16,823 nt of DNA from GCA-2770975 sp050248915. Lineage in GTDB: Bacteria > Cyanobacteriota > Sericytochromatia > UBA7694. A model generated the notes under the pieces. That model was given only the letters and a program-made list of their open reading frames with translations. It searched no databases and was not told where the DNA came from. This document shows positions 6,887-16,823 of this stretch, piece by piece. Position 1 is the first letter of the stretch; each line of letters begins with the position of its first letter. The stretch spans positions 1-16,823 of the forward strand of contig JBFWRL010000122.1 in assembly GCA_050248915.1 (NCBI GenBank), read 5' to 3'. The position numbers and the translations under genes were made by a program.

Positions 6887-8770
6887 TTATTTCACCTCTT
6901 CGTAATCAGCGTCAACGATATTGTCGTCTTCGGAGCGACTGCTGCCACCTGAAGATGAGGGACCGCTTCCGCCGTCCTGTTTGTACATCTTGGAAGAAGC
7001 GGCGTACATGCTGTCTTTGAGCTTGGTCAGATTGGCATTGATCTCGTCGAGATTGTCACCTTCAAGTGACTTTCTCAGCTCGACGATTGCGTTGTTCACG
7101 GTATCGCGGTCGCTGGAGTCGAGTTTGTCACCAATGTCTTTTAAGCTCTTTTCAGTGGTGTAGATCAGGCTGTCCGCTTGGTTGCGCAATTCCACTTTCT
7201 GCAGACGTTTTTTGTCTTCAGAGGCATGGGATTCGGCTTCCCGCTTCATGCGATCGATTTCGTCTTTGTTCAGGCCGCCAGCATTGGCAATGGTGATCTT
7301 TTGTTCTGAACCGGTGCCTTTGTCTTTGGCTTTGACATTGACAATCCCGTTGGCGTCGATGTCAAAGGTGACTTCGACTTGGGGAATGCCACGGGGAGCC
7401 GGAGGCAGATTTTCCAGGGTAAAACGGCCCAAGGTTTTGTTGTCGGAGGCCATTTCACGCTCCCCTTGCAAGACGTGGATTTCAACGCTGGTTTGACCAT
7501 CCGCCGCCGTCGAGAAGATCTGACTTTTGCTGGTGGGAATGGTGGTGTTGCGCTCGATGATGCGGGTAAACACGCCACCGAGGGTTTCAATCCCGAGGCT
7601 CAGCGGAGTGACGTCGAGCAGCAGCACATCTTTGACTTCGCCACCGAGTACACCGGCTTGAATAGCGGCACCGAGGCCAACCGCTTCATCGGGGTTGACG
7701 CCTTTGTCGGGCTCTTTGTTGATGAATTTGCGGATCGCTTCTTGCACGGCAGGAATGCGGGTAGAACCCCCAACCAGAATAACTTTGTCAATCTGGTTGG
7801 CATCCAGGCCAGAATCGCTCATGGCGGCGCGCATGGGACCCATGGTGCCTTCAATCAGATCAGCCGCAATTTCTTCAAATTTGGCGCGGGTCAATTTGAC
7901 ATTCAAGTGTTTGGGGCCGGTTTGGTCTGCCGTGATAAAAGGCAGATTAATTTCGGTTTCAAACACAGATGACAACTCGATTTTGGCTTTTTCAGCGGCT
8001 TCTTTTAAGCGCTGCAGGGCCATTTTGTCTTTGGAGAGATCCACACCTTGATCGCGTTTGAATTCGTCGATTAACCAGTCAATGATGCGCTCATCAAAGT
8101 CATCGCCGCCAAGGTGGTTATTCCCGCTGGTTGCTTTGACTTCAAACACGCCATCGCCGAGTTCCAGAATCGAGACGTCGAAGGTGCCTCCACCCAAGTC
8201 AAAGACCAGAATGGTCTGTTCGTGGGTTTTCTCCATGCCGTAGGCCAGAGAGCTGGCGGTGGGCTCGTTGATAATACGCAGCACTTCGAGACCGGCAATG
8301 GTGCCGGCATCTTTGGTGGCCTGGCGCTGAGCATCGTTGAAATAAGCGGGAACCGTAATGACTGCCTGGGTCACTTTTTCACCGAGGTAGGCTTCTGCGT
8401 CCTGCTTGAGTTTGCCCAGGATCATTGCCGAAATTTCTTGCGGGGTATAGGTTTTGCCCAGCACGGAGACTTCCACCATGCTGTCCTTGCCACGTTCACT
8501 GTGATAAGGATAGCGGCTGCGCTCCTGCTCGGTATCGTCCCAACGGCGGCCGATGAAACGTTTGATCGAATAGATCGTGTTTTCAGGATTTGTGATGGCT
8601 TGGCGCTTGGCAATTTGCCCGACCAGCCGCTCTCCTGATTTGGTAAATGCCACCACTGAGGGGGTCAGGCGGCTGCCTTCTGCGTTTGGTATTACAACGG
8701 GCTTTCCGCCTTCCAATACGGCAACCACAGAGTTGGTTGTGCCCAGATCGATGCCTACTACTTTACCCAT
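6887..8770 (-). CDS. dnaK: Chaperone protein DnaK (Hsp70)
   Basis: 627 residues, normal length, collinear with bacterial Hsp70. The nucleotide-binding domain opens MGKVVGIDLGTTNS and includes VITVPAYFNDAQRQATKDAG, the phosphate-2 loop VFDLGGGTFDVSIL and the adenosine motif VILVGGSTRIPAVQ. The interdomain linker is VLLLDVTPLSLGIE. It is followed by the beta-sandwich substrate domain and a helical lid. The end, NIVDADYEEVK, is the EEVD-like tail of bacterial DnaK. It acts in the cytosol with DnaJ and GrpE in folding and stress recovery. The start is fixed by family alignment. The best ribosome site, AAGGAGG (8785-8791), is 14 bases away, longer than usual. The gene sits 66 bases after grpE. Expected control is by HrcA at the CIRCE element upstream of hrcA; no second CIRCE is seen directly before dnaK. 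Confidence 0.99.
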   Translation of the reverse strand: MGKVVGIDLGTTNSVVAVLEGGKPVVIPNAEGSRLTPSVVAFTKSGERLVGQIAKRQAITNPENTIYSIKRFIGRRWDDTEQERSRYPYHSERGKDSMVEVSVLGKTYTPQEISAMILGKLKQDAEAYLGEKVTQAVITVPAYFNDAQRQATKDAGTIAGLEVLRIINEPTASSLAYGMEKTHEQTILVFDLGGGTFDVSILELGDGVFEVKATSGNNHLGGDDFDERIIDWLIDEFKRDQGVDLSKDKMALQRLKEAAEKAKIELSSVFETEINLPFITADQTGPKHLNVKLTRAKFEEIAADLIEGTMGPMRAAMSDSGLDANQIDKVILVGGSTRIPAVQEAIRKFINKEPDKGVNPDEAVGLGAAIQAGVLGGEVKDVLLLDVTPLSLGIETLGGVFTRIIERNTTIPTSKSQIFSTAADGQTSVEIHVLQGEREMASDNKTLGRFTLENLPPAPRGIPQVEVTFDIDANGIVNVKAKDKGTGSEQKITIANAGGLNKDEIDRMKREAESHASEDKKRLQKVELRNQADSLIYTTEKSLKDIGDKLDSSDRDTVNNAIVELRKSLEGDNLDEINANLTKLKDSMYAASSKMYKQDGGSGPSSSGGSSRSEDDNIVDADYEEVK

Positions 8771-8784
8771 ATACTATGTCTTAT

Positions 8785-8791
8785 CCTCCTT
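8785..8791 (-). promoter_or_regulatory. Unusually distant Shine-Dalgarno site of dnaK
   Basis: AAGGAGG on the - strand is a near-perfect ribosome site but is separated from the dnaK ATG (8770) by 14 bases, against the usual 5-9. No in-frame ATG, GTG or TTG at normal distance replaces the MGKVVGIDLG start. Confidence 0.6.
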
Positions 8792-8836
8792 CAATTACAC
8801 AACAAATCTTTTAAAAAAATGAAGAAACCGTTTGAT

Positions 8837-9454
8837 TCAGGCTTCTTTGGAAACTTTCACCATTGAGGCTCTGAGTACCCGACCATTCATCTGATAGCCT
8901 TTTTGAAATTCGGCCACCACTGTTTCGTCAGGGTAATCATTGGTACTTTCGCTCATAATGGCTTCATGGTATTCGGGATTAAAGGGCTGTCCGACAGCCT
9001 CAATCACAGAAACACCGGATTTCTGGAGAACGTCCAGAAATTGTTTATGAATCATTTTGACGCCCTCGACAAAATTGGGGAACTCTTCGGGCTTGATTTC
9101 GTTTTGAATGGCTCTTTCAATATTGTCGATCACGTCCAACAGGTTGGTGACAATTTGCTGGCCAGCAAATTTGATCAGATCTTCGCGTTCCCGTGCATTG
9201 CGGCGTTTATAATTCTCAAAATCGGCAGCCACCCGCATCAATTGGTCATTGCGGGCTTGTAATTGCTCGATTTGCAATTTGAGTTCAGAAGGGTCTCCCG
9301 CTTCAGGCGGTTGCTCTGGATACACTTCACCAAAAACCGATGCAGCATCGGAAAGATCTTCACTCAGCGAGATATCGTCCTCGGTTTCTATCTGGATCTC
9401 TTGCTCTTCGTTCATCTCGTCCGTATTGCGCTGCTCATTGTCTGTGGTGCTCAT
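8837..9454 (-). CDS. grpE: Nucleotide exchange factor GrpE
   Basis: 205 residues. It releases ADP from DnaK to drive the chaperone cycle. An acidic, disordered N-terminus (~1-50) precedes the long dimerising coiled coil (LKLQIEQLQARNDQLMRVAADFENYKRR). The beta-wing head follows, with family signatures FNPEYHEAI and VVAEFQKGYQMNGRVLRASMVKVSK. GGAGG lies 8 bases before the ATG. It begins 16 bases after the hrcA stop, so it is co-transcribed with hrcA. Nothing is missing from the family pattern. Confidence 0.98.
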   Translation of the reverse strand: MSTTDNEQRNTDEMNEEQEIQIETEDDISLSEDLSDAASVFGEVYPEQPPEAGDPSELKLQIEQLQARNDQLMRVAADFENYKRRNAREREDLIKFAGQQIVTNLLDVIDNIERAIQNEIKPEEFPNFVEGVKMIHKQFLDVLQKSGVSVIEAVGQPFNPEYHEAIMSESTNDYPDETVVAEFQKGYQMNGRVLRASMVKVSKEA

Positions 9455-9470
9455 GCCAATTTCCTCCGGT

Positions 9471-10529
9471 TCAGCTAAAAAGTCGTGTCAGGGTCTGGGT
9501 TAAATTATTTGCAACGGTTTGTAACAAGCCCATGACCTTGGGATAGTCCATACGGGTGGGGCCCAATATGCCAATCATGCCAATTGCCTTGGTATCAATG
9601 AAATACGGGGTTGCTACAAAACTGCAGTTTTTCAGCTCCTGGTAATAATTTTCATATCCAATCAGGCAGTATACATCACTTCTTTGGGTTTGAACGGTTC
9701 CATTCAAACGCTTAAAGAGCTGATGAACAAATTGATCCTGTTCCAAAAATTGCAAGATCGGATATGCATTTTCGGTGGTGTGAAACTCAGGTTCTTTGAG
9801 CAGATGAGAGGTTCCACTCATATAGATTTTTTCTTCGCGCTGGGTCTGGGCATATATTTCGGAGACCATGTCGAGGATGATCGATTTGTAATACTGAATT
9901 TCCCGTTCCAGGGGGCAGGTGACAATCCGATGAAACAATTCATCCAATGAAACATTGTCGTGCAATTGTTCGTTGAGGTAATTGGTCAGCAACGAAAGAA
10001 TCTCTGAGTAGATCGGCTGTGAAAGCCGAATCAGAGACTGGCGCCGGATATTGCCTGAATAGGTCAAGCTGAGCACCATCGACTCTTCATCTACAGCCAT
10101 CAATTTGAGTGTTTGCACCGGATTGGCGCGGATATGTGGGGTTTCTGCCACGGCAATGGCTTGGGTTGCATCAGACAAGATGCGAATAGCTTGGAACAGC
10201 ACCGCATCAATCGCTTTGGAGGTCTGTTCCAAACGGCGCACAAACTGTTTTTCTTCGGTTGTCGGGATATACGATTCCATCAAATGATCGACGAAAAAAC
10301 GATAGCCCTTGTCTGAAGGCACACGACCTGCCGAGGTGTGAGGCTGGACCAAAAGTCCGGCCTCCTCCAATTCAGCCATCTCATTGCGAATGGTGGCCGG
10401 GCTGAGTTTAAAATCATGGCGCTTACACAGGGTCCGAGAACCCAGGGGCTCCCCGTGGGTAATATAGTCCTTGATAATTGCGTTGAGTAAACTTCTTTTT
10501 CGCTCAGACAGCTGGTAATCAGATATCAT
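9471..10529 (-). CDS. hrcA: Heat-inducible transcription repressor HrcA
   Basis: 352 residues from the ATG at 10529. An in-frame GTG at 10544 would add five residues. The ATG is preferred for three reasons: GGAAG lies 8 bases before it; it leaves six residues before the LSERKRSLL family start; and the predicted transcript starts near 10556, too close to serve the GTG well. HrcA represses chaperone operons by binding CIRCE as a dimer and needs GroEL to stay active. Features: an N-terminal winged helix (LSERKRSLLNAIIKDYI, SPATIRNEMAELEEAGLL, HTSAGRVPSDKGYRFF), a GAF-like core, and the closing segment IGMIGILGPTRMDYPKVMGLL. First gene of hrcA-grpE-dnaK-dnaJ, with a CIRCE at 10566-10592 overlapping its promoter, so it most likely autoregulates the whole cluster. 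Confidence 0.97.
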   Translation of the reverse strand: MISDYQLSERKRSLLNAIIKDYITHGEPLGSRTLCKRHDFKLSPATIRNEMAELEEAGLLVQPHTSAGRVPSDKGYRFFVDHLMESYIPTTEEKQFVRRLEQTSKAIDAVLFQAIRILSDATQAIAVAETPHIRANPVQTLKLMAVDEESMVLSLTYSGNIRRQSLIRLSQPIYSEILSLLTNYLNEQLHDNVSLDELFHRIVTCPLEREIQYYKSIILDMVSEIYAQTQREEKIYMSGTSHLLKEPEFHTTENAYPILQFLEQDQFVHQLFKRLNGTVQTQRSDVYCLIGYENYYQELKNCSFVATPYFIDTKAIGMIGILGPTRMDYPKVMGLLQTVANNLTQTLTRLFS

Positions 10530-10562
10530 CGGCGGCACTTCCACATTTCTTAACCTGCGTTT

Positions 10563-10592
10563 ATTTTAGCACTTTATTATCGAGAGTGCCAA
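10563..10592 (-). promoter_or_regulatory. Sigma-70-type promoter of the hrcA operon
   Basis: On the - strand, TTGGCA (10587-10592) and TAAAAT (10563-10568) are 18 bases apart. Each matches consensus at five of six positions. The -35 box is part of one CIRCE half-site, and the -10 box overlaps the end of the other. The predicted start is near 10556, giving a leader of about 27 bases to the ATG at 10529. Confidence 0.65.
10566..10592. promoter_or_regulatory. CIRCE operator (HrcA binding site)
   Basis: TTAGCACTT (10566-10574), nine bases, then GAGTGCCAA (10584-10592). The CIRCE consensus is TTAGCACTC-N9-GAGTGCTAA, so each half-site matches 8 of 9 positions and the spacing is exact. It lies directly upstream of hrcA and over its promoter, the usual arrangement for HrcA autoregulation. 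The divergent rlpA start is about 165 bases away, so control of rlpA from this site is possible but not indicated. Confidence 0.9.
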
Positions 10593-10662
10593 TACTTTGC
10601 TTTTTCTTTGCTGCGAGCGTGATGTGATCAGGGATTGGGGTTGTTTGGGGGAGAGCAAAAAT

Positions 10663-10690
10663 TTGCCGTCTGAATGCAATGTATTATAAC
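10663..10690 (+). promoter_or_regulatory. Candidate promoter of rlpA
   Basis: TTGCCG (10663-10668) and TATAAC (10685-10690) are 16 bases apart. The -10 matches five of six consensus positions and the -35 four of six. This would leave a leader of about 60 bases before the ATG at 10757. Confidence 0.4.
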
Positions 10691-10756
10691 ATGATCCTTG
10701 ATCGTGGATTAAACGTATTTTTTCCACTTAATCAAATAAACAAAGGAGAAGCAAAA

Positions 10757-11500
10757 ATGACCAAACATTTTTTGCTCACAGGCAGCTTATTATTAAGCTT
10801 GCTCACTCCTGTTACCTCTCTGCAAGCAGCAACCCTTCCCGTGGTGGGATACCTGCGTGATTCTCACAGTATTTATATGACCCTCAACGGTCAAAAAACA
10901 GCGTTTCGGATCTTTTCACCGGAACCCTCACAAATGGTTGAAATTGAAGTAGAACTTCAACAAATGGCCCGTCAGCTCAACTTTTTAGCCCAAGAAAAAA
11001 GTTTAAAAAGCGCTGAAATTTTACCGCGCTTCAACGGGCGGGATTATTTTATTCAATGTGGAAATGAACCACTGCTGGCTGTTTCGCCAGCCTTGGCCCA
11101 GACCCTGGGGAAAAGCCAGTTGTCTGCGCTGATCGATCTTACCAACCAGCTTCGGAAAACGCTGGGTGCGCAACCTTTGCGCAGTTTTCGCTATCTCAAT
11201 CCCATTGCAGAGGGAGAAACAGGATTTGCATCATGGTATGGTGGCTATTTTCATGGCCGCCGCACAGCCAATGGTGAAACCTACGATATCCGTAAATTTA
11301 CGGCCGCCCACAAACAACTGCCGTTTGGCACCAAAGTATTGGTGACCAATTTGGAAAACCGGCAGAGTGTCGTCGTACATATCAACGACCGGGGCCCGTT
11401 TAAGCCCGCACGCATAATTGATCTTTCCCCCGAAGCCTTTAAAGAAATAGGCTATTTGGGCAAAGGCGTGCTCAAAGTCAAGCTGAGCGTGCTCTCTTAG
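10757..11500 (+). CDS. rlpA: RlpA-like septal ring lytic transglycosylase
   Basis: 247 residues. AAAGGAG lies 8 bases before the ATG at 10757, and a Sec signal peptide follows (MTKHFLLTGSLLLSLL, cleavage near SLQA). The upstream in-frame ATG at 10679 is rejected because it sits in the promoter region and would bury the signal peptide. Residues ~26-150 form an N-terminal domain that I associate with cyanobacterial RlpA homologues. Residues ~153-245 are the double-psi beta barrel: GFASWYGGYFHGRRTANGE, TAAHKQLPFGT and INDRGPF. Glu174 and His185 fall where the catalytic residues of Pseudomonas aeruginosa RlpA are expected. Such enzymes cleave peptide-stripped glycan strands at the division site. 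There is no C-terminal SPOR domain and no lipobox, so it is probably periplasmic or secreted rather than anchored. It is divergent from hrcA. Confidence 0.9.
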   Translation: MTKHFLLTGSLLLSLLTPVTSLQAATLPVVGYLRDSHSIYMTLNGQKTAFRIFSPEPSQMVEIEVELQQMARQLNFLAQEKSLKSAEILPRFNGRDYFIQCGNEPLLAVSPALAQTLGKSQLSALIDLTNQLRKTLGAQPLRSFRYLNPIAEGETGFASWYGGYFHGRRTANGETYDIRKFTAAHKQLPFGTKVLVTNLENRQSVVVHINDRGPFKPARIIDLSPEAFKEIGYLGKGVLKVKLSVLS

Positions 11501-11592
11501 CACATTCTCGCTGAGCTGACTCCAGACGTATCTCCAAGCAAGGGCTTCGGGGTTCTCTTCACATGTCTATAAATGGCGTGTTTCTTCCCCAA

Positions 11593-11628
11593 GGCAAGAT
11601 GACCTGCGCAAGTCAGGTCGATCTTGCC
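11593..11628. terminator. Stem-loop between convergent rlpA and Kelch lipoprotein genes
   Basis: Left arm 11593-11606 pairs with right arm 11614-11628 over 14 base pairs with one bulged base, around a 7-base loop. GC-rich, with a short TTT following on the + strand (11631-11633). It lies four bases past the stop of the - strand gene and 92 bases past the rlpA stop, suiting a bidirectional terminator. The long + strand interval 11501-11592 before it holds no recognisable gene. Confidence 0.6.
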
Positions 11629-11631
11629 GCT

Positions 11632-16376
<4,745 letters not shown>

Positions 16377-16377
<1 letters not shown>

Positions 16378-16823
16378 TAACCGATCTCCAGTTCTACCAA
16401 AGCGACATTGGGATCCATCGCTGGTGGGGGCGCTTGGATCGTAATTTTAACGGTGAGTCCTAACTTTTGGTTGGCCAGCGGGGTGATTTTGACTTCCGCG
16501 GTTCCGGCTTTGAGGGCTTTGACCAGCCGTTGAGAGGTATTTAAATTCAACAATTCGGGTTTGAGGTTTTCAATTTTTAATTGGTTTTGAATGCTGTCAA
16601 AGCTGATTTTGCTTTTATCGCTCATTTCTACTTCGCCCAAAAGCATCAGCTCTTCGCCCACTTGCATTTTAAGCTCCCCGCTGGTCAAAATACGTTGAAT
16701 TGTGGCTATGTCGACTGTTTTATCGGGGAGAAGGGGAATTACAGGAGCTGGTGTGTTGGGCACCTGGGCCGGTATCACCTGGGCCGGTGTATTGGCTGCT
16801 GGCTGTGAACAAGCGAACAACAC
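16377..16823 (-). CDS. Lipoprotein with Big-like domain (5' end cut by window)
   Basis: 148 residues are visible. The frame runs off the window edge and the first visible codon is GTG inside a signal peptide, so the true start lies beyond 16823. LFAC resembles a lipobox, with Cys followed by Ser. A Pro/Ala/Val-rich linker comes next (TPAQVIPAQVPNTPAPVIP), partly a 15-base tandem repeat. Then a single domain (MQVGEELMLLGEVEMSDKSKISF... LVKALKAGTAEVKITPLANQKLGLTVKITI) fits the pattern of bacterial Ig-like group 2 domains (the KAGTA.V...P core), usually found in surface proteins. Its TAA stop shares a base with the ATG of the giant lipoprotein (TAATG), so the two are translationally coupled and very probably act together at the cell surface. 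The function is unknown. Confidence 0.8.
16761..16790. repeat. 15-base tandem duplication in a lipoprotein linker
   Basis: CACCTGGGCCGGTAT (16761-16775) is followed directly by CACCTGGGCCGGTGT (16776-16790), differing at one base. It lies in the Pro/Ala/Val linker just after the lipobox and keeps the frame, so it lengthens the tether by five residues. Confidence 0.8.

Noticed and set aside
7379..8638. Long open frames (197 and 174 residues) on the + strand, opposite dnaK
   Set aside because: Antisense open frames are a well-known artefact in dnaK genes. The translations are compositionally odd and match no family.
10679..10756. N-terminal extension of rlpA from an upstream ATG
   Set aside because: The ATG overlaps the candidate promoter, has no ribosome site, and would place 26 residues before a clear signal peptide. 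The ATG at 10757 has AAAGGAG at 8 bases.

Overview
This looks like chromosomal DNA from a diderm (Gram-negative-type) bacterium. It carries three or four outer-membrane or lipoprotein genes with clear signal peptides or lipoboxes, and one small outer-membrane protein ends in Phe, as many BAM substrates do. Two features point weakly to the cyanobacterial lineage, possibly a non-photosynthetic relative such as Melainabacteria or Sericytochromatia. The PcrA helicase has a GDVDQSIYSFR-type motif III, and the RlpA protein has the N-terminal domain I associate with cyanobacterial RlpA homologues. This placement is inference from remembered family patterns and was not tested.

Layout. On the + strand, 2-361 is the end of a sensor histidine kinase, followed by a YkgJ-type Cys-cluster protein (373-969). 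From 1065 to 10529 everything is on the - strand. In transcription order this is the heat-shock cluster hrcA-grpE-dnaK-dnaJ, then a small outer-membrane protein (5000-5524), a lipoprotein plus beta-barrel pair (4052-4891 and 3429-4049), and the pcrA helicase (1065-3251). On the + strand, rlpA (10757-11500) is divergent from hrcA. The rest (11632-16823) is a - strand pair. A lipoprotein with a Big-like domain, cut by the window edge, overlaps by one base a 1581-residue lipoprotein with a polyglycine linker, Ig-like/IPT domains and a C-terminal Kelch propeller.

Regulation visible in the sequence. A near-consensus CIRCE operator lies on the hrcA promoter, so the chaperone cluster is most likely autoregulated by HrcA. 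A perfect 16-bp inverted repeat contains the -35 box and most of the spacer of a good sigma-70-type promoter before the lipoprotein/barrel pair. Hairpins lie between the convergent pairs YkgJ/pcrA and rlpA/Kelch lipoprotein, and after the beta-barrel gene.

No tRNA, rRNA, CRISPR array, insertion sequence, phage gene or defence system was seen. No gene-free stretch exceeds 300 bases; the longest are 3252-3428 and about 10545-10756. The core genes are ordinary. The least explained parts are the envelope genes at 3429-5524 and 11632-16823, and the unusual C-terminal tail of DnaJ.
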